A stretch of DNA of 64,000 bases from Ancalomicrobiaceae bacterium S20 (GTDB taxonomy: Bacteria; Pseudomonadota; Alphaproteobacteria; Rhizobiales; Ancalomicrobiaceae): NCBI GenBank assembly GCA_040269895.1, contig CP158568.1, forward strand, positions 1,954,716-2,018,715, read 5' to 3'. This document shows, one piece after another, positions 8,879 to 18,116 of the stretch. The notes under the pieces are model-generated. The model ran no database searches. It worked only from the letters and a program-made list of their open reading frames with translations, and was not told the DNA's origin. The translations under genes and the position numbers were made by a program. Position 1 is the stretch's first letter. Each line of letters opens with the position of its first letter.

Positions 8879-10966
8879 TCAGGCGGCGATCTCGACCAGC
8901 GACTTCGCCTCCGAGCTCTCCACCGAGAGCACGAAGACATTCTCCCCGCCCGAGGCCGACAGCGCCTCGTAGCAGCGATGCGTGCGCGGGTCGTTGCCGG
9001 CGCCGTCGGCGGCAACGACGATGGCGCGCGCGGTCTCGGCGAGATCGGCATGCGCCTCGTTGACGAGGCCGAGGTCGAGCACGACGAAGTCGTAGGTCGC
9101 CTCCAGAGCCTCGATGACGGTCGCAAGCCGCGGATGCGACACGAGATCCTCGCCGACCGGGCCGGCGGGCACGATGTGCGCGCGGGACCGGCGGTCGCGG
9201 TAGATGACCTGCGCGAAGCTGACACGGCCGGCGAGCAGGTCCGGCAGGCCGGGGCCCTCGGCCCCTGCCTCGTCGTCGGGCTCTCGGCCGTTGAGATCGA
9301 GCAGGCAGACGCGGGCGCCGGACTTGGCGGCGACACGCGACAGGGCAATGGCAGCGATATCGGCGGCCTTGCGCGAGGTGGCGGAGGCGACGAGCACGCG
9401 GCCGGACGGGCTGTCGAGCTTGGCGAGCTCCGACCAGATCCGCGACACCGAGGCGACGCCCTCCGCATCGAGCGGCTCGTCGTCGTCCTTCGGCATCAGG
9501 CGCGACACCGTAGCGCCACGCGGACGACGCATGCGGCCGTCGACCGGCACGCCGCCGGCGACCGCGGGCGGCTCGCCGGCCACGATCGGCCGACGCACCA
9601 TGGCCTCACCCGACAGGATCGAGCGCAGCGTCACGAAGGTGGCGCCGAGCAGGAAGGCGGCGGCGGCGGCGACCGAGGTCAGCGGCACCAGCTTCGGGAA
9701 GGCCGGCTGAACCGGGACGGTCGCCTCGGAGATCACGCGCGCATCGGCCGGCGCGGCTTCGGCGCGCTGCTTGGCGACCGCCTCGCGATAGCGGGCGAGG
9801 AAGGTCTCGAGCAGGTCGCGCTGCGCCTTGGCCTCGCGCTCCAGGGCGCGGAGCTGGATCTCGTTCTCGCCCGCCTTGACCGACTGCGCCTTGTACTCGC
9901 CCGCCTGGGCGGTCAGTTCGCGAATGCGGCCCTCGGCGACGCGCAGGTCTGTCTCGAGGCCCGAGAGCACCTTGCGCGCCTCGATGCGCATCTGGGCCTC
10001 GACGTCGCCGATCTGCGCCTGCAGCGCCTGGATCTGCGGATGGCCCGGCAGGTAGACCGTTCCGAGTTCGGCGATGCGCGAACGCAGCGCGCTCTGGCGC
10101 TCGCGCAGCCGCTGGATGGTCGGCGCGTTGAGCACGTCGGAGGCGCCGTCGAGCGCGGCGTTCGAATCGATCAGGCGCTTCAGCTGGCGGACCTTGACGT
10201 CGAGGTCGGTCTTCAGCGACCGCGCCGAAGACAGCTGCGAGCCGATGTCGCCGAGCTGCTGCTCGGTCAGCGGCGTGCGATTCTGCCCGGCGTAGAGGTC
10301 GGTGCCGGAGCGGAATTTCTCGACCTTTTCCTCGGCCTCGCCGACCTTGCGGCGCAGGTCGTCGATCTCGGACTGGAGCCAGCGGGTGGCGTCGCTGTTG
10401 GTCTGCAGCTTGGCCTCGCCCTGCGCTTTCAGGAACTCCGTGACGATCATGTTGGCGACGCGCGCCGACAGGGCCGGGTCACGGGAGGAGAATTCGATCG
10501 TGATGACGCGCGACTTCTCGACCTGATAGACGTTCAGGCGTTCGAAATAGGCATCGAGCACGCGGTCCTCGGCAGCGCCGCGGCGGCTCCCGAGGAGCCG
10601 CGACAGCATCCCACCGGCGGAATTGAACTCCGGCTCGTCGGCGAGCTTGGTCGCAGCGACGACACGGCGCGCGAGATCGCGGGAGGTCAGGAGCTGGACC
10701 TGACTGCCGATGCCGGCCTCGTCATAGACCGCCCGCTCCGTTTCGGCGCCACGCTGGCGAACATCGAGCGGCAGATCGCGCGCCTCGATGACGACCTTGG
10801 CCTCCGATTTGTAGCGGGGCGGCACCATAGACAAGCCGATCGCCGTTGCGCCGGCAACGAAGAGCGTAAACAGAAGAAGCCCGAACTTCGCGCGCCAAAG
10901 CGCCCGGAGGATCACTCCGAGGTCGATGTCCACATCGTCGAAACTGCTGTCGCTGCGAACGGCCAT
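8879..10966 (-). CDS. Wzz/ExoP-type polysaccharide co-polymerase with degenerate kinase domain
   Basis: Controls chain length and export of a Wzy-dependent polysaccharide. The 695-residue product has an N-terminal Wzz domain with a first membrane helix (about residues 30-50), long coiled-coil regions (about 190-400), a proline-rich second membrane segment (FPKLVPLTSVAAAAAFLLGATFV) and a cytoplasmic C-terminal domain with the layout of the BY-kinase/ExoP ATPase. The P-loop is degenerate: RVLVASATSRKAADIA replaces the usual GxGKST, the Walker A' reads VCLLDLNG, and the Walker B position reads YDFVVLDLGLV. There is no C-terminal Tyr cluster. The domain is probably catalytically dead and structural. 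Transcribed divergently from the Wza-like gene. Confidence 0.9.
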   Translation of the reverse strand: MAVRSDSSFDDVDIDLGVILRALWRAKFGLLLFTLFVAGATAIGLSMVPPRYKSEAKVVIEARDLPLDVRQRGAETERAVYDEAGIGSQVQLLTSRDLARRVVAATKLADEPEFNSAGGMLSRLLGSRRGAAEDRVLDAYFERLNVYQVEKSRVITIEFSSRDPALSARVANMIVTEFLKAQGEAKLQTNSDATRWLQSEIDDLRRKVGEAEEKVEKFRSGTDLYAGQNRTPLTEQQLGDIGSQLSSARSLKTDLDVKVRQLKRLIDSNAALDGASDVLNAPTIQRLRERQSALRSRIAELGTVYLPGHPQIQALQAQIGDVEAQMRIEARKVLSGLETDLRVAEGRIRELTAQAGEYKAQSVKAGENEIQLRALEREAKAQRDLLETFLARYREAVAKQRAEAAPADARVISEATVPVQPAFPKLVPLTSVAAAAAFLLGATFVTLRSILSGEAMVRRPIVAGEPPAVAGGVPVDGRMRRPRGATVSRLMPKDDDEPLDAEGVASVSRIWSELAKLDSPSGRVLVASATSRKAADIAAIALSRVAAKSGARVCLLDLNGREPDDEAGAEGPGLPDLLAGRVSFAQVIYRDRRSRAHIVPAGPVGEDLVSHPRLATVIEALEATYDFVVLDLGLVNEAHADLAETARAIVVAADGAGNDPRTHRCYEALSASGGENVFVLSVESSEAKSLVEIAA

Positions 10967-11144
10967 AACCGACTACTCCGTCACTGACAGCTGGATTATG
11001 GATCCGTTAGGGTCAATGACCGGTTAATCGCAGCGGCCGCCCGTTAGAGTTTGGGCAAGGCTCTCGCCGACGTGAAATCTCGGTTCAGATTTCATTAACC
11101 ATAAGCTCCCAATGTCCTCTCAAGGATTCCTTGCGAGGCTGATC

Positions 11145-11702
11145 ATGCGTTTCGGACTGGCCATGGCGGTCGTGCTGGCCTCCCTCGTCGGGGGGTGTTC
11201 GGGCTACGTTCGCCCCTCCCCGGCCTTCCACGAGGTACTCAACCAACCCTATCGCTTCGACGCGGGCGACAGGCTGCGCATCACCGTGTTCGACCAGCCG
11301 AACCTGTCGAACACATACCAGATCGACGCGTCCGGCAGCCTCGCCTTCCCGCTGATCGGCTCCGTGCCGGCGCGCGGCAAGACGACCGATCAGCTGCAGG
11401 CCGACATCGCCGGACGGCTGCGCAACGGCTATCTGCGCCATCCGGACGTCACTGTCGAAGTGGAGCAATACCGGCCGTTCTTCGTCATGGGCGAGGTCCG
11501 CAACGCCGGCCAGTACCCCTACGTCGCCGGCATGACCGCCCAGACCGCGGTCGCCATCTCCGGCGGCTATACGGCGCGCGCGGATCAGAGCTCGGTCGAC
11601 ATCACCCGCCAGATCAACGGCGAGATCATGAGCGGCCGGGTGCCGGTCACCGATCCGATCCGTCCGGGCGACACGATCTACGTCCGCGAACGCTTTTTCT
11701 GA
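11145..11702 (+). CDS. Wza/OtnA-type polysaccharide export lipoprotein (short)
   Basis: Outer-membrane or periplasmic export component of the polysaccharide machine. From the ATG at 11145 (GAGG 6 nt upstream) the 185-residue product has a short signal peptide ending in a lipobox-like LVGGCSG, then Poly_export (YRFDAGDRLRITVFDQPNLSNTYQIDASGSLAFPLIG) and a SLBB-type repeat (FFVMGEVRNAGQYPYVAGMTAQTAVAISGGYTARA), ending in PGDTIYVRERFF. It is about half the length of E. coli Wza and lacks its C-terminal amphipathic membrane helix, as in the ExoF-like short form. An in-frame ATG at 11112 is possible but has no ribosome site. Head-to-head with the Wzz/ExoP-like gene. Confidence 0.88.
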   Translation: MRFGLAMAVVLASLVGGCSGYVRPSPAFHEVLNQPYRFDAGDRLRITVFDQPNLSNTYQIDASGSLAFPLIGSVPARGKTTDQLQADIAGRLRNGYLRHPDVTVEVEQYRPFFVMGEVRNAGQYPYVAGMTAQTAVAISGGYTARADQSSVDITRQINGEIMSGRVPVTDPIRPGDTIYVRERFF

Positions 11703-11729
11703 GCGCTGTTTTTCTGGCTCTTGTCTGTC

Positions 11730-11776
11730 GGAGCAAGGTTAACCGAACCTTGCTCCAATAGTCGCAAAATTGCGAC
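11730..11776 (+). terminator. Two adjacent hairpins after the export gene
   Basis: The first is a perfect 11-bp stem (11730-11740 with 11746-11756, 5-nt loop). The second is a 6-bp stem (11761-11766 with 11771-11776) only 4 bp later. Neither has a T-run, so they may act as a pause or processing site or a Rho-dependent end rather than a textbook terminator between the export gene and the glycosyltransferase. Confidence 0.5.
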
Positions 11777-11860
11777 TAGATCTAACTTGGATTTCAGTCG
11801 CCTCTGTCATTGTCGACCCCGGACAAACGGGACAGCCCGATCACGGGCCGGGGTCGCATC

Positions 11861-13084
11861 ATGGGCGAGACCAATTCACTGCGCATCATTCATTTCGTGC
11901 GCGCACCGATAGGCGGCATCTTCCGCCATATCGTCGATCTCGCATTGGCGCAGACGGCCGAAGGCCATCGGGTCGGCATCGTCTGCGATTCGACGACGGG
12001 TTCGGACTTCGAGGCCGGGATCATCGCGCAGGTCGCGCCGAAGCTCGCCTTCGGCGTCACGCGGCTGCCGATGATGCGACAGGTCACGCCAGGCGACATG
12101 GTCGCCATGGTTCGGATCTACCGTCATGTCGCGCGAATCGAGCCCGACGTCATCCACGGCCACGGCTCGAAGGGCGGCACCTATGCGCGCCTGATCGGCA
12201 CGTTGCTGCGCGCGTTCGGACACCGCACGCTGCGCATCTACTGCCCGCACGGCGGCAGCCTGCACTTCGACAAGCGTTCCGGCGCCGGTCGCGCCTATCT
12301 GCTGGTCGAGCGCCTGCTCGAGTACCTGACCGACGGCCTCGTCTTCGTCTCGGACTTCGAGCGGGCCGCCTACCGGACCAAGATCGGCGAGCCGACCGTG
12401 CCGCATGTTCTGGCGCACAACGGCCTGGCACCCGAGGAATTCGCGCCGGTCGACCGCGTGCCGGGGGCCGCGGACTTCATGCACATCGGCATGCTGCGTG
12501 CGCTGAAGGGCACCGACGTCTTCATCCGGGCGATGGCGGCGCTGAAGGAGCGCGGCTCGACCGCGACCGCGATCATCGTCGGCATCGGCGAGGAACGCGC
12601 CGCCTACGAGCGCATGGTCGACGATATGGGGCTGGCGGACCGGGTCCGTTTTCTGGACCCGATGCCGATCCGGCGAGCGCTGAGCCTCGCGCGAGCGGTG
12701 GTCGTGCCGTCGCGCGCCGAATCGCTGCCCTATGTGGTACTCGAGACGATCGCCGCGGACACGCCGCTGATCGCGACCCGCGTCGGCGGCATTCCGGAGA
12801 TCTACGGCGATCTCACCGATCGCCTGGTGCCGCCCGGAGACGTCGATCGCCTCGCCGAGACGATGGAAGCCTTCATGCGGCGCCCCGCGCAGGCGGTGGT
12901 GGAGGCCGAGGAACTGCGTCGGCGAATCCGTCCGATCTTCTCGATCGAGACCATGGCCCGCACGATCGGCGCCTTCTACGAATCGTTCAGTCCGGTCGAT
13001 ATCACGCGCACCCGCCCGGAGGCGGCGGTAGCCAATGCGCCGCCCGCTCCGGCGGTGGTGAGGCTTCCCGCCCGCGTGCCCTGA
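11861..13084 (+). CDS. Glycosyltransferase family 4
   Basis: Adds a sugar from an activated donor to the growing polysaccharide repeat unit on the cytoplasmic face of the membrane. The 407-residue protein has the GT-B double Rossmann fold: N-terminal IIHFVRAPIGGIFRHIVDLALAQ with an acceptor-side glycine motif, DVIHGHGSKGGTYARLIG near residue 95, and the C-terminal donor domain FMHIGMLRALKGTDVFIRAM, PSRAESLPYVVLETIAADTPLIATRVGGIPEI containing the family ExxxxxE element. The frame can start at TTG 11810, but ATG 11861 is preferred since the fold begins right after it. Sugar specificity unknown. Confidence 0.9.
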   Translation: MGETNSLRIIHFVRAPIGGIFRHIVDLALAQTAEGHRVGIVCDSTTGSDFEAGIIAQVAPKLAFGVTRLPMMRQVTPGDMVAMVRIYRHVARIEPDVIHGHGSKGGTYARLIGTLLRAFGHRTLRIYCPHGGSLHFDKRSGAGRAYLLVERLLEYLTDGLVFVSDFERAAYRTKIGEPTVPHVLAHNGLAPEEFAPVDRVPGAADFMHIGMLRALKGTDVFIRAMAALKERGSTATAIIVGIGEERAAYERMVDDMGLADRVRFLDPMPIRRALSLARAVVVPSRAESLPYVVLETIAADTPLIATRVGGIPEIYGDLTDRLVPPGDVDRLAETMEAFMRRPAQAVVEAEELRRRIRPIFSIETMARTIGAFYESFSPVDITRTRPEAAVANAPPAPAVVRLPARVP

Positions 13085-13150
13085 CCGGTCCGTCGGTCAA
13101 ACGATCATTAGCCTTTCGCGAGTAACCTCGTCGCAACGAGGGTGCGGTGC

Positions 13151-14713
13151 ATGAGCGAGTACGATCCCAAGATCCGTTTCCGCGGCGCGGCGCATTTGGC
13201 GCTCGCCTCCGAGACCGTGGCCAGCTTCACGGCCCTGCCGCCGTCCGATGGCAAGCGCCCCGAGCTCTCGGCGACGGCGCGCGAGGTGGCGTCGCATTTC
13301 TCCGACCGGCCGATCTCCGGATCGTTGCTGGCGGGACTGGTGCGGCTGACTGACATTTTCGCGATCACCGGTATCGGACTGGCGATGCACACGTCGATGG
13401 TCGCCGATGCGACCGTGCTCGACGTCTGGACGCTGTTCGGCACCGGCCTCGGCGGCCTGCTGCTGGCGCTGTTCATTCAGGCGTTCGACGGCTACCACAT
13501 TCCGGTCTTCCGCCAGTATGCCGCGCAGATCGGCCGCGTGATGGCCGGCTGGACCATGGTGTTCGTCGTCATCGGCGTCGTCGCGGTGCTGATCGATGCC
13601 GGCGCCTGGGACGGCCGGGCCTGGCTCGCCGGCTGGTATCTCGGCGGCCTGCTCTATCTGGTGCTGTCCCGCCCGGTGCTGACGCGGCTCGTTCGGCGCT
13701 GGACCGCCGACGGGCGGCTCGAGCGGCGCGCGGTCGTGGTCGGCGGCGGCGCGGCGGCCGAAAGCCTGATCACCCAGCTCGAATCGCAGCCCGACAACGA
13801 CATCCGCATCTGCGGGATCTTCGACGACCGCAGCGACGATCGCTCGCCGCCGCTGGTGCGCGGCTACCCGAAGCTCGGGACGATCCCGGAACTGATCGAA
13901 TTCGGACGCATCTGCTCGTTCGACATGCTGATCGTGACGCTGCCGCTGACGGCCGAGAGCCGGGTGCTGCAGATGCTCAAGCAGCTCTGGGTGCTGCCCG
14001 TCGACATTCGCCTGTCGGCGCACACCAACAAGCTCAAGTTCCGGCAGCGCTCCTATTCCTATGTCGGCTCGGTGCCGTTCCTGGACATCTTCGACAAGCC
14101 GCTCGCCGACTGGGACGCGGTGTCGAAGCGGATCTTCGATCTGGTCATCGGGACGATCGCGCTCGTGATCCTGTCGCCGCTGATGCTCGCGACCGCGCTC
14201 GCGATCAAGCTCGACAGCCGCGGTCCGGTGTTCTTCCGCCAGAAGCGCCATGGCTTCAACAACGAGATCATCGACGTCTGGAAGTTCCGGTCGATGTACA
14301 CCGACAAGACCGATGCCGAGGTGCGCAAGGCGGTCACCAAGGGTGATCCGCGCGTGACCCGGGTCGGCCGGTTCATCCGCAAGACCTCGATCGACGAGTT
14401 GCCGCAGCTCTTCAACGTTTTGAAGGGCGAATTGTCCCTCGTCGGGCCGCGGCCGCACGCGGTCAACGCCCAGACCGAGAATCGCGCCTGGGGCGAGGTC
14501 GTCGACGGCTACTACGCCCGCCACAAGGTGAAGCCCGGCGTCACCGGCTGGGCGCAGATCAACGGCTGGCGCGGCGAGGTCGACACGCCGGAGAAGATCC
14601 GCCGGCGCGTCGAACACGACCTCTACTACATCGAGAACTGGTCGCTGCTGCTCGATCTGAAGATCCTGATCCTGACACCGATCAGCCTCTTCAACACCGA
14701 GAACGCATATTGA
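13151..14713 (+). CDS. Undecaprenyl-phosphate glycosyl-1-phosphate transferase (WcaJ/ExoY family)
   Basis: Starts repeat-unit synthesis by moving a hexose-1-phosphate from a nucleotide sugar to undecaprenyl phosphate. The 520-residue product has four to five N-terminal membrane helices (about residues 60-170), a central CoA-binding-like Rossmann domain (AVVVGGGAAAESLITQLES, near 195) and the C-terminal bacterial sugar transferase domain: KRIFDLVIGTIALVILSP membrane hairpin, FFRQKRHGFNN, WKFRSMYTD and SIDELPQLFNVLKGELSLVGPRPHAV, which holds the catalytic DE-type motif. This is the long polyisoprenyl-phosphate hexose-1-phosphate transferase form. It overlaps the next gene by 4 bp. The ATG at 13151 follows GAGGG. 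Confidence 0.95.
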   Translation: MSEYDPKIRFRGAAHLALASETVASFTALPPSDGKRPELSATAREVASHFSDRPISGSLLAGLVRLTDIFAITGIGLAMHTSMVADATVLDVWTLFGTGLGGLLLALFIQAFDGYHIPVFRQYAAQIGRVMAGWTMVFVVIGVVAVLIDAGAWDGRAWLAGWYLGGLLYLVLSRPVLTRLVRRWTADGRLERRAVVVGGGAAAESLITQLESQPDNDIRICGIFDDRSDDRSPPLVRGYPKLGTIPELIEFGRICSFDMLIVTLPLTAESRVLQMLKQLWVLPVDIRLSAHTNKLKFRQRSYSYVGSVPFLDIFDKPLADWDAVSKRIFDLVIGTIALVILSPLMLATALAIKLDSRGPVFFRQKRHGFNNEIIDVWKFRSMYTDKTDAEVRKAVTKGDPRVTRVGRFIRKTSIDELPQLFNVLKGELSLVGPRPHAVNAQTENRAWGEVVDGYYARHKVKPGVTGWAQINGWRGEVDTPEKIRRRVEHDLYYIENWSLLLDLKILILTPISLFNTENAY

Positions 14714-15981
14714 GCGCGGGGATCTCCTCCGCGTATCACCCGGACGCCCTCGGGCCGTCCGGGCTCAATGCCGTTCCGATCGTGCGGATCGGCGACATCG
14801 TGCTGTGGTTCGGCGTGTTTGCCGGCAGCGCCGTGATGATCGAGCCGGCGCCCTACGACCTGATCATCACACTTCAGGCGATCGCGGCGCTCGCGCTCGG
14901 TCTGGTTCTACCGCGCGCCATCGCGCCCCTCATCATTCTGCTGATGCTGTATAATGTCGGCGGCCTTCTGGCGCTGACGCAGGTCGTCTATTGGGAAGAA
15001 AACCCGCCGGTCTTCGTGGCGATCTCGTTCTTCCTGATGCTGAGCGCGATCTTCATCGCCGCGACCGTCGCCGCCCATCCCCATCGCATCAAGCTGATCA
15101 TGTCGGCGACCGTCTGGTCCGGCCTGTTCGCGGCGATCATCGGCATCATCGGCTACAAGCTGCAGATCGAAGCCTTGATGCGCTTCGGCCGCGCCAAGGC
15201 GCTGTTCAAGGATCCGAACGTCTACGGCCCGTTCCTCGTGCTCGCGGCGGTCTGGTTGACCCGCGAGGTGCTGACCGCACGGTTCCGCAGGACCATCGTG
15301 CCCGCGCTGATGCTGATGCCGCTGATGCTGGCGATCCTTCTGTCCTTTTCCCGCGCGGCGTGGGGCCTCGCAGCCGGCTGTCTCGTCGCCATCTGGTTCG
15401 TCGTACTGGTCGACACGCCGAGGACGCGCGACCGGGCGCGCCTGTTCCTTTTTGCGGCCCTCGGCATTCTTGCCGTGGTCGGCATGATCGCGATCGTGCT
15501 CGCCAATGAAGAACTGCGCTCGATGCTGCTCGAGCGCGCCAAGCTCGTGCAGTCCTACGACGGCGCGCGCCTCGGCCGCTTCGCCCGTCACCTGATCGGC
15601 TTCCTATGGGCGACCGAGCTGCCGCTCGGCCTCGGCCCCTACCAGTTCGGCCACTATCTTCCGGAAGATCCGCACAACGTCTATCTGAAGTCGCTGATCA
15701 CCTACGGCTGGATCGGCGGGGTCGCCTATCCGGTCCTGGCGTTCTGGACGCTGTGGAAGCTGTTCCCGCTGATGTTCCGGCCGCGCCCCTGGAAGCCCTA
15801 CGCCCAGTGCGTCTGGGTCGCGCTTGCCGGGCACCAGGTCATGAGCTGGATCATCGACAGCGACCACTGGCGGCACTTCTTCCTGCTCTGGGGCCTGTCC
15901 TGGGGCATGATCGCGCTCGAGGTGAAGTGGCGCAGGACAGCGCGGGCCGGCGGGCGCGACGCGCTGTCAGGGCTTTCCTGA
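14710..15981 (+). CDS. Wzy-type polymerase / O-antigen ligase family membrane protein
   Basis: A 423-residue protein with about 11 membrane helices and the O-antigen ligase/Wzy pattern: FKDPNVYGPFLVLAAVWL (about residues 168-185), LAILLSFSRAAWGLAAG, and a large periplasmic loop with GLGPYQFGHYLPEDPHNVYLKSLITYGWIGG (about 312-342), in which the PHNVYLK motif is diagnostic. Probably polymerises the repeat units of the polysaccharide. The TTG start at 14710 overlaps the stop of the upstream gene (TTGA), which favours translational coupling. No Wzx flippase is encoded nearby, so one must lie elsewhere. Confidence 0.88.
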   Translation: MSAGISSAYHPDALGPSGLNAVPIVRIGDIVLWFGVFAGSAVMIEPAPYDLIITLQAIAALALGLVLPRAIAPLIILLMLYNVGGLLALTQVVYWEENPPVFVAISFFLMLSAIFIAATVAAHPHRIKLIMSATVWSGLFAAIIGIIGYKLQIEALMRFGRAKALFKDPNVYGPFLVLAAVWLTREVLTARFRRTIVPALMLMPLMLAILLSFSRAAWGLAAGCLVAIWFVVLVDTPRTRDRARLFLFAALGILAVVGMIAIVLANEELRSMLLERAKLVQSYDGARLGRFARHLIGFLWATELPLGLGPYQFGHYLPEDPHNVYLKSLITYGWIGGVAYPVLAFWTLWKLFPLMFRPRPWKPYAQCVWVALAGHQVMSWIIDSDHWRHFFLLWGLSWGMIALEVKWRRTARAGGRDALSGLS

Positions 15982-16453
15982 CGGCTCTCCGCAGCCGCCC
16001 CTCTGGATGGCGAACTCACCACCCAAGGCTCCTCGTCGCCGGCCGATGCGCGACCGTCGAGCATGGTTGTCGTCCGCCTTGCGACCGCTGCGCCCTTCTC
16101 TCGATCCGGCACGCGGCCGGTCGATTTCAAGACAGCCGCGCCACAACGCAGGTGCAGCATGGCTTCAGACTGCACGAGGCGGCTCAATTTCGTCACCTGA
16201 TGTCGGATTCGCGATAATCTGCCCACGATCGGCTGCTAGCCTCGACCCTACGCGACCTCGGAATTCCGAGCGATCCCAAGCCGTCATGGCGGCTCATGAC
16301 GGCATGACAAAAAGTCGGTCGCAAAAGGGCCAGGGGCGTGCAGGAATTCGGTCCGGCCGACGCGATGCCCTCGCGGAGTGTCGTCGTATCGAGGACAGTC
16401 GCAGCAGGTCGTGTCGCAGCTTGATTGTCGCGGGGGCGACGACGGAGGCATCG
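15982..16453. other. 472-bp intergenic region before the GlxA-type regulator
   Basis: No convincing gene, RNA or repeat was found. It ends in a good ribosome site (GACGGAGG) for the regulator and should hold that gene's promoter, but no clear -35/-10 pair stands out. Reading frames crossing it lack any recognisable protein. Confidence 0.5.
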
Positions 16454-17455
16454 ATGAACGTCAGACCGGAGATCGGCGGTACGCACACGGTCGGGTTCCT
16501 GATGGTGCCCAACTTCTCGATGATCGCCTTCGCCTCGGCGATCGAGGTGCTGCGGCTCGCGAACTACGTGACCGGAGCAAAACTGTTCGCGTGGAAGCTC
16601 TATTCCGCCGACGGCGCGCCGGTTCCCTCATCGAACGGCGTCGAAGTCTCGGTCGACGGCTCCTATCGCGATGTCGGGCCGATGCCGGAGATCATCGTCT
16701 GCGCCGGTCTCGACGTGCAGAAATATGAGCACTCGGCGCTGATCGCGCAGCTGCGGCGGCTCGCCTTCTACGGTGTGTCGATCGGCGCAGTCTGCACGGG
16801 CACCTATGTGCTCGCACGCGCCGGCCTGCTCGACGGTCACCGCTGCGCGATCCACTGGGAGAACTATGACGCGTTCCGGGAAGAGTTCCCGGAGATCGAG
16901 GTCACGCAGGAGCTGTTCGAGATCGACCGCAACCGCTTCACCTGCGCCGGCGGCACCGCCGCGGTCGATATGATGCTGGCGCTGGTCGCCAACAAGAAGG
17001 GGCCGTCGGTCGCCGCGCTGATCACCGACGAGATGATCCATCATCGCATGCGCGACAGCCACGAGCGCCAGCGCATGGAACTGCGCGCCCGGCTCGGCGT
17101 CAGCCATCCGAAACTACTCGCGGTGATCGCCGAGATGGACAAGCGGCTCGAGCGGCCGCTCTCCTGCGCACAGCTCTCCAAGCTCGTGCACCTGTCGCCG
17201 CGCCAGCTCGAGCGGCTGTTCCAGCGCTATCTCGACACGACGCCGACGCGCTACTACCTCGGCCTGCGCCTCAACCGCGCGCGGCACCTGATCCGTCAGA
17301 CCTCGATGCCGATCCTGTCGGTCGGGCTCGCCTGCGGCTTCGTCTCGGCCTCGCATTTCTCGAAGTGCTACAGCGAGTTCTTCAAGCACACGCCGAGCGA
17401 GGAACGCTCCGGTGCGCGCGGCTCCGGCCGACGGATGCTCGCCGCGGCGGAGTGA
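16454..17455 (+). CDS. GlxA/CdhR-family AraC-type transcriptional regulator
   Basis: A 333-residue regulator with an N-terminal DJ-1/PfpI-like domain (residues about 12-180: VGFLMVPNFSMIAFASAIEVLRLANYV, and GAVCTGTYVLARAGLLDGHRCAIHWEN with the nucleophile-elbow-like Cys) and a C-terminal AraC helix-turn-helix pair (about 225-325: LSCAQLSKLVHLSPRQLERLFQRYLDTTPTRYYLGLRLNRARHLI, then SVGLACGFVSASHFSKCYSEFFKHTPSE). Relatives (GbdR, CdhR, ArgR of Pseudomonas) control catabolism of betaine, carnitine or arginine. The ATG at 16454 has GGAGG 6 nt upstream. No target operon is adjacent, so the ligand is unknown. Confidence 0.92.
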   Translation: MNVRPEIGGTHTVGFLMVPNFSMIAFASAIEVLRLANYVTGAKLFAWKLYSADGAPVPSSNGVEVSVDGSYRDVGPMPEIIVCAGLDVQKYEHSALIAQLRRLAFYGVSIGAVCTGTYVLARAGLLDGHRCAIHWENYDAFREEFPEIEVTQELFEIDRNRFTCAGGTAAVDMMLALVANKKGPSVAALITDEMIHHRMRDSHERQRMELRARLGVSHPKLLAVIAEMDKRLERPLSCAQLSKLVHLSPRQLERLFQRYLDTTPTRYYLGLRLNRARHLIRQTSMPILSVGLACGFVSASHFSKCYSEFFKHTPSEERSGARGSGRRMLAAAE

Positions 17456-17486
17456 GGCTTTCCGCAATTCACCATCGCTTCAAACA

Positions 17487-17518
17487 CGAAGGCCGCGCCC
17501 TGCCGAGCGCGGCCTTCG
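17487..17518 (+). terminator. Strong hairpin between convergent genes
   Basis: A perfect 12-bp stem (17487-17498 with 17507-17518) with an 8-nt loop, 31 bp after the GlxA-type stop and 40 bp beyond the stop of the convergent DUF2852 gene. T-runs are weak on both sides, but the position suggests a bidirectional terminator. Confidence 0.65.
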
Positions 17519-17558
17519 TCGTTACCGGACCCGAGATCCGGTCAGATCGCCCTGCCCG

Positions 17559-18080
17559 TCATGCGTTCGGGGTGAAAGGCTGGACCTCGTCGCGCGGGGT
17601 ATCCCGCGGCGGAGTCGGCCGGCTGCGGCGCTCGGACATGAACTGGTCGAACTCCGCCTTGTCCTTGGCCATGCGCAGACGCTCCAGGAAGTCCTTGAAC
17701 TCGCGCTGCTCGTCCTCGAGCCGGCGGATCGTCTCGGCGCGGTACTCGTCGAAGGCGCGGTTGCCGCTCGAGGGCGGGCCGCCCCAGCCACCGCCGAAGC
17801 CGGCGAAGCCGCGACCGTCCATGCGCTCGCGCAGGCGGTCCATCTTCTCCTGCAGGCGGGTCATCTTGTACTGCCAGCGATCGCCGCTCTCAGCGTTCCA
17901 GCAAGCCATTTTCCGTCTCCCGAACATGTAGGCGAGGATCGCCAGGCCGATCGGCCAGGCGACGATGAAGCCGATGACCATCATGACGATCATGGCCGGC
18001 CGGAACGGGTTGTCCGGCATGAAGCGGGGGTCGCGCCACGGTCCCCGCTCGGTGAAGGATGGGTCGGATGCGTAGGACAT
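17559..18080 (-). CDS. DUF2852 membrane protein
   Basis: A 173-residue protein with one membrane helix (about residues 29-53, PAMIVMMVIGFIVAWPIGLAILAYMFG) followed by WQYKMTRLQEKMDRLRERM, a Gly-rich linker, and a charged coiled-coil stretch (FDEYRAETIRRLEDEQREFKDFLERLRMAKDKAEFDQFM). This is the DUF2852 pattern, widespread in Hyphomicrobiales and without known function. GGAGG lies 8 nt before the ATG. A good promoter at 18117-18145 precedes it. Confidence 0.88.
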   Translation of the reverse strand: MSYASDPSFTERGPWRDPRFMPDNPFRPAMIVMMVIGFIVAWPIGLAILAYMFGRRKMACWNAESGDRWQYKMTRLQEKMDRLRERMDGRGFAGFGGGWGGPPSSGNRAFDEYRAETIRRLEDEQREFKDFLERLRMAKDKAEFDQFMSERRSRPTPPRDTPRDEVQPFTPNA

Positions 18081-18116
18081 GGGTTGGCCTCCATGTGAAT
18101 GTGAATAACATTTACA

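Noticed and set aside
8645-10987. 780-codon plus-strand frame opposite the Wzz/ExoP-like gene
   Set aside because: It is the antisense shadow of a clearly conserved gene; its own sequence is Arg/Asp/Gly/Leu-rich and unlike any family.
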